Of a stretch of 64,000 bases of DNA, positions 9,079 through 17,996 are shown in pieces. This stretch comes from Pseudosulfitobacter pseudonitzschiae (GTDB lineage: Bacteria > Pseudomonadota > Alphaproteobacteria > Rhodobacterales > Rhodobacteraceae). The stretch lies in NCBI RefSeq assembly GCF_002222635.1, contig NZ_CP022418.1, forward strand, positions 220,778-284,777, written 5' to 3'. The notes below the pieces were generated by a model that was given only the letters and a program-made list of their open reading frames with translations, did no database searches and had not been told where the DNA came from. Each line of letters starts with the position of its first letter. Position 1 is the stretch's first letter. The position numbers and the translations under genes are program-made.

Positions 9079-10389
9079 TTATTCCTCTCGGAAGGCGCGG
9101 TTGATCTGATCAGACAGCGGTTTGAAGACGTAAGAAAGAGCGGTTCTTTCGCCGGTTTGAATGAAGGCTTCTGCCGGCATTCCCGGCATGAGGGCAAGAT
9201 CCTCAAGCCGCGCCATTTCCTCTGGTGGAAGCGCAATCCATACGCGATAGTAGCTCAGCCCCGTTGCCTCATCTTTTGTCAAATCTGCTGCAATGCGAGA
9301 GACACGACCATTGAGCTCGGGCGTTGTTCGCTGATTGAAGGCAGACAGACGCAGCACTGTTTTTTGCCTGAGATGAATTTGATCTATATCAGCCGGCTCA
9401 ACCCGAACTTCGAGGGTAAGTTCGTCCTGATACGGTACAATCATCATAATAGTCTCGGCCGGAGACACCACGGCACCAGAGGCATGAACCGCAAGTTCGT
9501 GAATGACCCCATTTTGCGAGGCAACGAGATTAATTCGCATGAGCCGGTCTTTCGCTGCAGCGTACCGCTCGACATACTCACCGATCTGTCCCTGAATATC
9601 CCGAAGTTCCTCGCCAACTTCGGCCCTCATGTCGGCTTCGATCTGAATGATTTGAAGACGCGTTTCGGCAATCATACCCGCAATTTCTGCTTGCCCGGCC
9701 AAGGCTTTACCGAGTTCACCGCGAAAGGTTGCCGCCTCGCGGTCCAGCTCATTCATGCGAACTACAGTAACCAGGCCGTCCACCTGTAAACCGCGCAGGT
9801 CGGTGAGTTCGCCATCAAGCACCGCGATGGCATGCGCATAGGCATCTTGTTGCGCCTTGAGGCCGGTGATCTGCATCTCGTATTGTGCGATGCGTTCGCG
9901 GAACTGCGCTTTCTCACCCTTACGGGTTTCACTGCGGAATTTGAAAAGTTGTGCTTCACTGAACCGCGCGCGTGCTATGTCCGGATCTTGCTGCTGGTTC
10001 GTCAGCGTTGTCGGAAAGCTGATAGAGTCCAATCCGTCCCGTTCCGCTTCTAACCGCGCTTGTCGGGCTTCCAGCTCATTCAGACGCTTGCGCACCACGG
10101 CCAGATTGGCCCGGGTCTGCGTGGCGTCCAGCCGTAACAGAACGTCGCCCGCCGCGACCTGTTGGCCTTCATGTACAAGTAATTCTTTGACTACGCCCCC
10201 ATCGGGATGCTGGACCTTCTTGACATAGGAGGTCACCACGAAGCTGCCATTGGCGATAACGGCACCGGACAGACGGGTTACACCGGCCCAACCTCCGATC
10301 GCAAACAACATACCCGCTGCGACAAGCCCACCAATCAAAAGATGACGCCGGACGGATGTTTCGGGATCAAAACGGGTCTTTTCAGACAT
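9079..10389 (-). CDS. Type I secretion membrane-fusion protein (HasE/PrtE-like)
   Basis: A 436-residue HlyD-family adaptor. It has one N-terminal transmembrane helix (about residues 17-38), a lipoyl-like half (VQHPDGGVVKELLVHEGQQV), a long coiled coil (about 100-270), and the C-terminal beta-barrel ending AFIQTGERTALSYVFKPL. The latter is the typical motif of HasE/PrtE/AprE adaptors. It overlaps the ATPase gene by 8 nt. With the ATPase it should export the HasA-like haemophore encoded upstream; the TolC-type outer-membrane partner is not in the window. Confidence 0.92.
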   Translation of the reverse strand: MSEKTRFDPETSVRRHLLIGGLVAAGMLFAIGGWAGVTRLSGAVIANGSFVVTSYVKKVQHPDGGVVKELLVHEGQQVAAGDVLLRLDATQTRANLAVVRKRLNELEARQARLEAERDGLDSISFPTTLTNQQQDPDIARARFSEAQLFKFRSETRKGEKAQFRERIAQYEMQITGLKAQQDAYAHAIAVLDGELTDLRGLQVDGLVTVVRMNELDREAATFRGELGKALAGQAEIAGMIAETRLQIIQIEADMRAEVGEELRDIQGQIGEYVERYAAAKDRLMRINLVASQNGVIHELAVHASGAVVSPAETIMMIVPYQDELTLEVRVEPADIDQIHLRQKTVLRLSAFNQRTTPELNGRVSRIAADLTKDEATGLSYYRVWIALPPEEMARLEDLALMPGMPAEAFIQTGERTALSYVFKPLSDQINRAFREE

Positions 10390-12184
10390 CGTCCGGCCCG
10401 TCAGGTTTCATGCTTAATTCGGACGCGCGTGGCACCAGATAACTTACAGCCGCCACTGATTGGCCTATTTGACCACCGCCCGATGGCCGTTTCTTGAGAA
10501 CCTTGCCAAGCACTTCATCTCGTGAACCGAACGCCTTAACCCGGCCATTGCTCATCATCAGCACGTGATCGGTGGCGGCTATTGCTGACGGACGATGCAC
10601 AATGATGATCGCAATGCCGCCGCGTTCACTGACACCAGCCACCGCGCGTGTCACCGCCGCTTCTCCTTCGGCATCGAGATTGGCATTAGGTTCGTCAAGC
10701 ACCACGAGAAATGGCGCACCATAAAGCGCGCGGGCCAACCCGATGCGCTGCCGCTGACCGCTCGAAAGTGCAAGCCCACCTTCACCAAGACGGGTTTCAT
10801 AGCCTTGTTCGAGGCGCAAGATCAACTCGTGGACATCTGCAGCTCGAGCTGCGGTGATCACCTCTTCGCTGCGGGCCTCTGGATCGAAGCGGGCGATATT
10901 TTCGGCAACCGTTCCGTCAAAAAGCTCAACCCCTTGGGGGAGATAGCCGATGCTGGGGCCAAGTGCTTCTGGCGTCCATTGATCAATTTTGGCACCATCC
11001 AGTCGCACGGAGCCAGACAGCGTGGGCCAGATGCCGGTCAAGGCACGCGCAAGTGAGGATTTCCCTGACCCACTTGGCCCGATGATACCCAACGCACTTC
11101 CGGCCTGAAGCGTCATCGAGACCCCCTGAACCAAAGGCTTGCGCTCTCCTGGCGCGGCGATTGCAAGATTCCTGACTTCGAGGTTTTGACTGGGTGTTGG
11201 AAGTGACACGGCTTTGGTGTTCAAGGGACAGTCCTCCACTACGCTTTTGAGCCGTGACCAACCCTGACGCGTCACCGTAAAGCTTTTCCAATTGGCAATC
11301 GCCTTGTCGACGGGCGACAGCGCACGCCCCATCATGATGGAACTTGCAATCATCACGCCGGCGGTCGCTTCCTGTTCGATAACCAGCCAGGCACCCACCG
11401 CAAGGATTCCCGACTGCAGCATCATGCGCAGCGCGCGCGATATACCCCCGAGCAGATTCGAAACGTCGCCTGTTCGGCGATTGAGGGCCAGGTAGTCGCG
11501 GTTGATCTGCTGCCAACGTTGCTCAAGGCGTCGTTCGAAGCCCATTGCCAGAACGCTATCGGCATTGCGCCGAGCAGCATCAAGCGCTGCCATGCGATCA
11601 TTGCCAAACCGCACTGTCGCGCGCGCGGGACGGTCAGTTAGAAACGCGGTCAGCAAGGTCAGCGCGATGAGGATAACGGCGCCGATAAGTGCTGTCACAC
11701 CGATCCAGACATGTAGAAGAAAACAAAGCCCCAGATAGATCGGTAGCCACGGCAAATCAAAGAAAGCAGACGGCCCCTGACTGCCAAGGAAATTGCGCAG
11801 ATTATCAAGATCACGCTGTATTTGCATGCTGCTGTTGGTCTCGATTGAACGCAGTTGCTTCCGCACCACGGCCATATGCACGTCACGAGACAAATATGCG
11901 TCCATTCCTTCACCGAGACGCAGAAGCGTGCGGGCACGCAGGATCTCCAGAATTGCCTGAAACGTATAGAGCATGACCGCCAGTGCCGCAAAACCGAGCA
12001 GCGTCGGGATGCTTTGGCTTGGGATCACCCGGTCATAGACCTGCAACATGAACAGCGGTGCTGTCAGGGTCAGTAGATTGATCACAGCGCTGATTCCGGC
12101 GATGCCGAGCAAGATTTTTTTCAGGGCAGTGGCAGCCGCCGCGATCGATGATCGCGACGGCTCCAGCCCATTGGACGTTTTCAT
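10382..12184 (-). CDS. Type I secretion ABC transporter, permease-ATPase (HasD/PrtD-like)
   Basis: A 600-residue half transporter. The N-terminal membrane domain (about residues 15-310) carries LQVYDRVIPSQSIPTL, the family mark of PrtD/HasD exporters. The ATPase domain has Walker A GPSGSGKSS, signature LSSGQRQRIGLARALYG and Walker B FLVVLDEPNANLD. It lacks an N-terminal C39-like peptidase domain, as expected for uncleaved C-terminal secretion signals. It starts 13 nt after the haemophore gene, tying the exporter to that substrate. Confidence 0.93.
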   Translation of the reverse strand: MKTSNGLEPSRSSIAAAATALKKILLGIAGISAVINLLTLTAPLFMLQVYDRVIPSQSIPTLLGFAALAVMLYTFQAILEILRARTLLRLGEGMDAYLSRDVHMAVVRKQLRSIETNSSMQIQRDLDNLRNFLGSQGPSAFFDLPWLPIYLGLCFLLHVWIGVTALIGAVILIALTLLTAFLTDRPARATVRFGNDRMAALDAARRNADSVLAMGFERRLEQRWQQINRDYLALNRRTGDVSNLLGGISRALRMMLQSGILAVGAWLVIEQEATAGVMIASSIMMGRALSPVDKAIANWKSFTVTRQGWSRLKSVVEDCPLNTKAVSLPTPSQNLEVRNLAIAAPGERKPLVQGVSMTLQAGSALGIIGPSGSGKSSLARALTGIWPTLSGSVRLDGAKIDQWTPEALGPSIGYLPQGVELFDGTVAENIARFDPEARSEEVITAARAADVHELILRLEQGYETRLGEGGLALSSGQRQRIGLARALYGAPFLVVLDEPNANLDAEGEAAVTRAVAGVSERGGIAIIIVHRPSAIAATDHVLMMSNGRVKAFGSRDEVLGKVLKKRPSGGGQIGQSVAAVSYLVPRASELSMKPDGPDDV

Positions 12185-12196
12185 AATTTGGTTCTG

Positions 12197-13006
12197 CTAT
12201 GCCGCGAGGGCATCATCTGTGAACAAGAAGTTATCGGAAGTCAGGGAATCCTCCGCGACCCCGTCCAACGTAATCGTGCCATAATCACCGAGGTCGATCA
12301 CTGCATCGCCATCGGAATAGCTGATATCGAGTTCGGCAAACGTGTCGTAGTCTTCGTCATTGAGCGAGATTTCGATGACTTCATTAGCGACATCAAAGTC
12401 GGTGATGGTGTCGTTGCCGATGGAACTCAGCGTTATGCCAAAGCCGTCGAGCGCATCAAGATCGAACACGAAGGTATCGACACCGCTGTCGCCTGCAAGC
12501 GTGTCATCGCCCTCAAAGCCGTAGAGAACATCGCTACCCGTACTGCCGTTGACGGTGATATTGTCGTCGACCATTTCTTGCAGCAATGCGGTGGGATCGC
12601 TTTGCATCATGCCGTAAACAACGTTGTGAACGACATTCCCGGATCCGGACCCGTTCAGGCCAAGATCTGAAATCTCGAAATCGTTTGAGGTTTGTGAAAA
12701 CGTATCCGAACCGGAATCATAGCTCAAACCGCTCCCGAATCTCACACTGTCCACTGACCCATCCAGCGTATGGGTGTTGAATGTGTATTGTAGTCCGTCA
12801 GGCGCGCCAGAACCGATTACCACGGTATCGGCAGAACCGACAAAGACAGGTGTGGTTGCGGCCGAATCTGCAATTGCAAATTCACGACCGACAAAATCGG
12901 TCGGGTTCCCAGAGAAGAACCCCCAATACTGACTGTCAAAGAAGTCGGCAAAGTCTTCGAGTGCGGCGACAAAATCGGTTGCGCCATTGTAGTTGATAGT
13001 TGTCAT
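12197..13006 (-). CDS. HasA-like haemophore with RTX-type C-terminal region
   Basis: A 269-residue acidic protein without a Sec signal. Residues about 3-150 follow HasA, with DGLQYTFNTHTLDG, VDSVRFGSGLS and VVHNVVYGMMQSDPTALLQ. Y74 and H79 fall where HasA has its haem-ligand Tyr and supporting His, while the loop that holds HasA His32 has no His. Residues about 153-205 then resemble an RTX/serralysin segment (GSTGSDVLYGFEGDDTL AGDSGVDTFVF and GNDTITDF). The C-terminus LFTDDALAA resembles type I secretion signals. ATG 13006 has AAGGAAAG at a good distance, so the 11 extra upstream residues are rejected. HasA proteins are usually near 190 residues, so the extension is unusual. Confidence 0.85.
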   Translation of the reverse strand: MTTINYNGATDFVAALEDFADFFDSQYWGFFSGNPTDFVGREFAIADSAATTPVFVGSADTVVIGSGAPDGLQYTFNTHTLDGSVDSVRFGSGLSYDSGSDTFSQTSNDFEISDLGLNGSGSGNVVHNVVYGMMQSDPTALLQEMVDDNITVNGSTGSDVLYGFEGDDTLAGDSGVDTFVFDLDALDGFGITLSSIGNDTITDFDVANEVIEISLNDEDYDTFAELDISYSDGDAVIDLGDYGTITLDGVAEDSLTSDNFLFTDDALAA

Positions 13007-13026
13007 TTTACTTTCCTTTTCGTGCG

Positions 13027-13070
13027 GCACTTGTTTCAAAGTGCGCTCATGAAGGCATTCGTCGAATGCC
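13027..13070 (-). promoter_or_regulatory. Two hairpins between receptor and haemophore genes
   Basis: GCACTT/AAGTGC (13027-13044) and the perfect GGCATTCG-T-CGAATGCC (13054-13070) lie in the 101-bp gap between the HasR-like and HasA-like genes. Neither is followed by a T-run on the minus strand. They could stabilise or process the mRNA so that the secreted haemophore is made in excess over the receptor. Confidence 0.4.
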
Positions 13071-13107
13071 GGTTTTCAGCTGGCGGAAAGCTTGCGAAAG
13101 GGTTTGC

Positions 13108-15651
13108 TCAAAACCGCATATTGAGCGAGATTGTTGCCGTTCGGCCCGGCCCAAGGAAGTCGGCCGAGTTCAGCGGATCGACATAGGCGACATCGGTCAC
13201 GTTGTTGATTGCGAACCGGAGCGTTGCGTTCTCTCTCAGGTTATACGTTCCGTAGAGATCCATTGTTGTGTAAGTCTCCGGCTTATAGGCCATCGCGTTC
13301 AGTCCCTGCTGTTCGGCTGGGATGATATGCGTAACGCGGGTGCCGAGTTTCAGCCGGTCGTCAACCAGACGCAAACCGGCATCAAGCGAGATTTTATACT
13401 CAGGCGCGACAAAAATATAATAGACCTGATGAAACGACGGGTTGCCGTTGCCCCAGGGATCGCTGTTGTAGGTGCTTGGGTAATCACCCTTTGTATGTGT
13501 AAACGATGCGCCGAAGTAGAAGGATCCAGCATCGTAATTGCCTTCAAGCTCCAGCCCGCGCAATGTTGTTGGTCCGTCCAGATTGACATACTGGAACCCT
13601 CCGAATTCAAGGGCGTTATCATAATCTGGCGTTCCGCTGACCAAGCCCAGTGCAATGAAATCATCAACTCTGCGGTCAAACACTGTCGCTTTCAGGCGGA
13701 AGGCATCTTCGTCACGGAAGATATTGTCATAAGAGAAGTTCGCACCGATTTCCCAATTCTGGGAGGTTTCCGCCCTCAGATTTGGATTCGGCGCATATCT
13801 AAGAATGTTGCCAATATGCGCGCCACCCAGAAGAGCTTCGGCCATGCTTGGAGGACGGTACCCTCCCGAGTACTGGCCGAAGAGCTGAAAGCCGTTTCGT
13901 ATGGTCCAGGCGGCACCGATTTCCGGCGTAAAGGCCCCGCCATTCGAACCCACATCCGTAGACAGGGTGACCCGATCGCTTCTGGCGCAGCGCCCCCTTG
14001 GATCTAATTCCAAACACCCATAGTAGGACGTTTGCCCTGATAGATCATAATAATCATAGCGTCCGCCAAGCCATGCCTCAAACACGTTGGACTGTTCGTA
14101 GGTCGCGCGCAAGAAGCCGCTGAAAAGAGTTCGCTCACCGTTAGGGTTTGGCCCCGTGTACCACGAATCGTTGCCCGCATCATCTTCATCATAGTTCACG
14201 ACAGCAGTTGCCGTTGTATCCTTGAACGCTTCGAGGCCATAGTGCAGCGCTACCTCTCCTGACGGGAGGGAAAACCGGCTGGTGTTTTCCACGCTCACAC
14301 CAAGGCTGTCGATCGCATATCCGACATCAAAGGCACCATAACCTGATCGTGCTTCGCGATATTGCTCGTTTTCGGTGCGATTGAACCAAAGCCGCGCATG
14401 CAAATCGACGAGCGGATCGGCTGGCGTCCAGTCGTAGGTCAGCGTTCCGGTCAAGTTCCGCACGTGGTTTGTGTTCTTGTAATCAGCGTTGACTGTACTG
14501 GTGGTGAATTCGGCGTCATATCCGACGAACCCGAATGTAAGTCGCTGATCGGGTGCTATGTCCCATCCTGCCTTCAGCAGGCCGGACCAGGTGTCAGAAC
14601 CTGTAAAGACCGCCTCGCCGTTGGCCTCGTCATAGATATCAGAGACACCTGCGGGAACGGCGCCATTCTGCCCTATATCATAGGCTCCAAGCGATTTATG
14701 GCTGAGGGCGGCGAGGACATCCACAGTGTCCGTGACCTGTGCTGCGAAAGCGGCTGTGCCGTTGAACTTGTATTCATTCGTTCCGGAAGAAAGGTTGACC
14801 TCTCCTCCGTATGTCTTGCCTGGTTCAAGAATATCGTCGGCTTCCACCGTACGGTAGTTGACCACACCGCCATGCGATCCACCTGCGCCGACGCCTGTGG
14901 TGCCACTTTTCTCGACCTCGACCATGCGTAGCAAGGACGGATCAACATAGACATTCGAGGTATATCCATGCCCGCCCAGCTGGAAATTCTGCCGTGCCCC
15001 GTCGATTGTGGACGTGACACGGTTCTGGTCCTGAAGGCCACGAATGTTAACGCTGATCCCGGGGTTCTGGGTCGCTCCGGCGGTGGCAACACCAGCCATT
15101 CCGGTAAACAGGTCGCCCGAATCCCGTGGCTGCGAGTCTTTTATCGCATCTTTGCTGAGAACGCTCACACTTTCCGGCGTGTTGTAAACCCAATCGGGGG
15201 TGCCCTGGTAGCCAGACCCTGAGACGATGGTCCGGTCTGTACCCGGCGGCAGGATAATCGTACCCAGTTGCAGATCCTCATTGCCCCCCTCCGCCGCGTT
15301 CACCTGCCCTGCGCCCCTTAATGTCACGGTGGTGCCGCTGATCTGAAATTGCAGACCGGTGCCGGACAACAACCGGCTGAGCGCACCGCTGCGGCTGTAG
15401 TTACCACTTAGCCCCGGACTGGATTTGCCGATGACAAGTTCTGCGGGATAGGCAAAGCGCAGTCCCGTTTCGCGGGCAAAGGCATTGAGCGCACTGCCAA
15501 GGGGTTGCGCCGGGATTGAGAGTTGGTATTCGGATACGGCAGCCAGATCCTGTGCATGACCTGCCACCGGTGCAGTGCAGGCCAGCATGGTTGTTGCAAG
15601 CAGCGCTACGTGAATATTTTTATGTCTTCGGGGGGGCTTTGCACCCAGCAT
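13108..15651 (-). CDS. HasR-like TonB-dependent haemophore receptor with STN signalling domain
   Basis: An 847-residue outer-membrane receptor with a signal peptide ending near AGHAQ. An STN domain (about residues 42-100, QPLGSALNAFARETGLRFAY) is used to signal across the envelope to the FecR-type anti-sigma factor. The plug contains NIRGLQDQNRVTSTIDGARQ, YVDPSLLRMVEVEKSGTTGV and GAGGSHGGVVNYRT, all close to HasR. The barrel ends in the terminal Phe of ISLNMRF. The start at ATG 15651 has GAGGGAC upstream. Neighbouring sigma, anti-sigma and haemophore genes support a haem receptor with cell-surface signalling. Confidence 0.92.
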   Translation of the reverse strand: MLGAKPPRRHKNIHVALLATTMLACTAPVAGHAQDLAAVSEYQLSIPAQPLGSALNAFARETGLRFAYPAELVIGKSSPGLSGNYSRSGALSRLLSGTGLQFQISGTTVTLRGAGQVNAAEGGNEDLQLGTIILPPGTDRTIVSGSGYQGTPDWVYNTPESVSVLSKDAIKDSQPRDSGDLFTGMAGVATAGATQNPGISVNIRGLQDQNRVTSTIDGARQNFQLGGHGYTSNVYVDPSLLRMVEVEKSGTTGVGAGGSHGGVVNYRTVEADDILEPGKTYGGEVNLSSGTNEYKFNGTAAFAAQVTDTVDVLAALSHKSLGAYDIGQNGAVPAGVSDIYDEANGEAVFTGSDTWSGLLKAGWDIAPDQRLTFGFVGYDAEFTTSTVNADYKNTNHVRNLTGTLTYDWTPADPLVDLHARLWFNRTENEQYREARSGYGAFDVGYAIDSLGVSVENTSRFSLPSGEVALHYGLEAFKDTTATAVVNYDEDDAGNDSWYTGPNPNGERTLFSGFLRATYEQSNVFEAWLGGRYDYYDLSGQTSYYGCLELDPRGRCARSDRVTLSTDVGSNGGAFTPEIGAAWTIRNGFQLFGQYSGGYRPPSMAEALLGGAHIGNILRYAPNPNLRAETSQNWEIGANFSYDNIFRDEDAFRLKATVFDRRVDDFIALGLVSGTPDYDNALEFGGFQYVNLDGPTTLRGLELEGNYDAGSFYFGASFTHTKGDYPSTYNSDPWGNGNPSFHQVYYIFVAPEYKISLDAGLRLVDDRLKLGTRVTHIIPAEQQGLNAMAYKPETYTTMDLYGTYNLRENATLRFAINNVTDVAYVDPLNSADFLGPGRTATISLNMRF

Positions 15652-15848
15652 GGAATGTCCCTCTTTGATTTTGTCCTGGCGAGGGAAATGGCTGGGTATG
15701 TTTTTGGTTCCTCGTATATATAGACCGCTGAGGCGGACGGAGTCCTCAATGTACTTGATAATAATAATCAGGTAATTTTTTAAGCCATTATAAAAATTGG
15801 TAATTTAAGTTAGGCTGCCATCTACCGGCTGGACCTAGCCCGCTATGT
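15652..15848 (-). promoter_or_regulatory. Receptor promoter region with iron-Rhodo-box-like site
   Basis: This 197-bp gap between the anti-sigma and receptor genes contains TGATAATAATAATCA at 15756-15770. It fits the TGA-N9-TCA iron-Rhodo box described for iron-regulated genes of Rhodobacterales, and also overlaps GATAAT-type hexamers of Fur sites. The flanks are AT-rich. It lies about 105 bp upstream of the receptor start, so iron repression in addition to sigma-factor activation is likely. Confidence 0.55.
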
Positions 15849-16829
15849 TCAGGTTATCATCGTCACAAGGTGACCAACACGGTACAGCCGGATCGGCAGA
15901 CCGCGCGCGAGCGTGTTCAATGCGCTTTCCGGATCGTGTAGATCAAGCACCGCGTTGACTTTGCTACTCATTGCGGCATCTCTTTCAGCGACAATGATCC
16001 GCCCGGGATACCAGGGCCGCAGTCCGGCGATGATCTCTTCAAAGGATGTGTTCTCTGCGATCAACAGACCTTGCCGCCATGCGATCGCATTGCCCGCAGT
16101 CCCGGCGGTCATGGATATCAATGCACCGTCCACACCGAACACGGCACGGGCGCCCGGTTGTATCTCAATAGGTAGACTTCGTGTGTTGAACCGGACCTGT
16201 GCTATAGTATCCACCGCCGCCACAGCCATCTGACCCCGTGGCATGTTGTAATTCACATCCACTCCACCCTCGGTGGAAAGGTCAATCCGGGCTTCGGGTG
16301 TGTGAATGTTGAACGGGCCTTTGTCGGTGTCATCCAGCCGAGTGAAATAGCCCTGCCCCTGCTTCAGCAACACGTTGCGACGACCGTTCCTGAAATCGGT
16401 ATCGAGCGCCGAACGTGCGTTCAGTGCAACCAGTGTGCGATCTGGCAAAGTGATCGTGCGGATCTCGGCAAAGCCAGTTGCTTCGTCTGCCATCAGTCGC
16501 ACGGCTTGCCGGCTGATCCAAGGTGCGTTGACCCCTACCGCAGCGATGCCCGCCAACCCACTCAGGACTTGCCTTCGTGTCAACCGCGCCACGCGCCGTC
16601 CGGGGGCGATCCGGTCGGACACCGGATCGCGATGCACATGTCCCGCCATATCCCAAACGGATTCCGCCTCCAGCGCCGCTGCGGTATGGGCGAGACTGCG
16701 ATCTCGCCACACATTATATTTTTGCCGGTCCGCAATCGTCGCTTCACCGGAATTGAGCTTGACGATCCAACCAAGGGCTTCGTCCGACAACTCTTCAGAC
16801 AGCTTTGGAGAAGGCGTTAGCTTGGACAT
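15849..16829 (-). CDS. FecR-family anti-sigma factor (HasS-like)
   Basis: A 326-residue membrane regulator. The N-terminal DUF4880-like domain (SDEALGWIVKLNSGEAT..D, Trp-rich) binds the sigma factor in the cytoplasm. A single transmembrane segment lies after RLTRRQVLSG (about residues 84-105). The periplasmic FecR domain includes ITLPDRTLVALNARSALDTD and GQGYF. It should receive the signal from the receptor STN domain and control the ECF factor encoded 77 nt upstream. Confidence 0.9.
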   Translation of the reverse strand: MSKLTPSPKLSEELSDEALGWIVKLNSGEATIADRQKYNVWRDRSLAHTAAALEAESVWDMAGHVHRDPVSDRIAPGRRVARLTRRQVLSGLAGIAAVGVNAPWISRQAVRLMADEATGFAEIRTITLPDRTLVALNARSALDTDFRNGRRNVLLKQGQGYFTRLDDTDKGPFNIHTPEARIDLSTEGGVDVNYNMPRGQMAVAAVDTIAQVRFNTRSLPIEIQPGARAVFGVDGALISMTAGTAGNAIAWRQGLLIAENTSFEEIIAGLRPWYPGRIIVAERDAAMSSKVNAVLDLHDPESALNTLARGLPIRLYRVGHLVTMIT

Positions 16830-16906
16830 GAGAGACGTTCCAAATTGTTGCTCTTATTCCAATAGACCAGCGCAGAGGTGGTATTCCTCAACCCGTTCTC
16901 CAAGTT

Positions 16907-17416
16907 TTACAGATCATGCAGCACATTCCGGCAGTGTTTGAGCGCGCGCATGATGTGTTTTTCGACCATGCTTGTCGAAATCCCCATCCGTTGCGCAATC
17001 TCGCGATGGGTCAAGCCCTCGAGCTTGTTCATGAGAAATGCGGTGGCGCAACCGCGGGGTAATTCATTTAACAGAACGGCCAGCAACAATACCCGTTCAC
17101 GCATCTCTAACTGTGCTTGCGTGTCATGGCTGCTTGCCAGATCGTCCATCCCCTCACGGTCAACCCGGTAAAGCCATTCACGATGGCGTTTCGCGGTAAA
17201 ATCAAATGCCACGCTCCGCAGCGCCGTTATTGCATAGGCGCGGGGATTGGTGATCTCACGGTCGGATTTGACCCCGGCCACGAGCTTTACATATGTCGAT
17301 TGAACCACGTCTTCACCGCTATCGCGATCGCCTGTGATCCGCGCCGCCCGAGAGAGCATCTCACGGTGGTGATTGCGAAAAAGATCTGCAACCCAGCGAT
17401 CAAGCAAGCTGCCCAT
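16907..17416 (-). CDS. FecI-like ECF sigma factor (HasI-like)
   Basis: A 169-residue sigma factor. Region 2 is HHREMLSRAARITGDRDSGE DVVQSTYVKL, and region 4 is LNELPRGCATAFLMNKLEGL THREIAQRMGISTSMVEKHI. This matches the FecI iron-responsive group. It precedes the FecR-type gene in the same direction, so it is the expected target and the likely activator of the receptor promoter. No clear iron box was seen just upstream of its start. Confidence 0.9.
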   Translation of the reverse strand: MGSLLDRWVADLFRNHHREMLSRAARITGDRDSGEDVVQSTYVKLVAGVKSDREITNPRAYAITALRSVAFDFTAKRHREWLYRVDREGMDDLASSHDTQAQLEMRERVLLLAVLLNELPRGCATAFLMNKLEGLTHREIAQRMGISTSMVEKHIMRALKHCRNVLHDL

Positions 17417-17692
17417 CAGACGCTCTCCGAGAACGGAGCATTGTATGTGTTTGCCAGGCGGTCAACCATGCCAAGTCCTCATCTACAGAGTGATTGGCTT
17501 GACCTCGGCCCGCATATTCATCTGGTGCAGTGTCTGAGTTGGCTATGAAAAGTGTAGCGAGGAGAGAAAAAGAAGGAAAGCCCATCTTTACAGGCTATCC
17601 AATCCGATAGCGGGCGACAGCATCCAGTCCTCAGTGGAGGGTTCCGTAGCAAAGTTCACTCTCGTCAAAAAAGAAGTTGCCTCAGTTGCGCG
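17417..17692. other. Upstream region of the has-like island
   Basis: About 275 bp without a gene, separating the sigma-factor gene from IS6 debris. It presumably carries the sigma-gene promoter. No TGA-N9-TCA site or obvious sigma-70 promoter was recognised. Confidence 0.35.
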
Positions 17693-17905
17693 TCACGCCG
17701 CAAGACTGGCATAGATCTCGAAGGGGCAACCACTGCCCAACTGCCCTTTCCTGATCATGTGCGCAGTCTCAATCCCGTCCAAAGTCGCTGTTGCCGATTT
17801 GAATGATTTGAAGCTCAACATCGGTCTGATCCGTCGTTTTACGCCTCTGTGATCCTGCTCAATAACGTTGTTATCCGGCATGAATGATCTCGGCACCCCA
17901 ATCGG
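17693..17905 (-). pseudogene. IS6-family transposase, C-terminal fragment
   Basis: Minus-strand residues NNVIEQDHRGVKRRIRPMLS followed by FKSFKSATATLDGIETAHMI RKGQ match the end of IS6-family (IS26-like) DDE transposases, including the catalytic-region EQDH..VK.R motif. The first roughly 165 residues are missing, so it is inactive. Confidence 0.75.
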
Positions 17906-17996
17906 AGGTTTATAAGGCCTCGATGTGGGTTAGAGTTGATCCACCGGGATTGGGGTGTTGGGAGCACGAATGGCGGGCAGGCCGAAGTATCTCATG

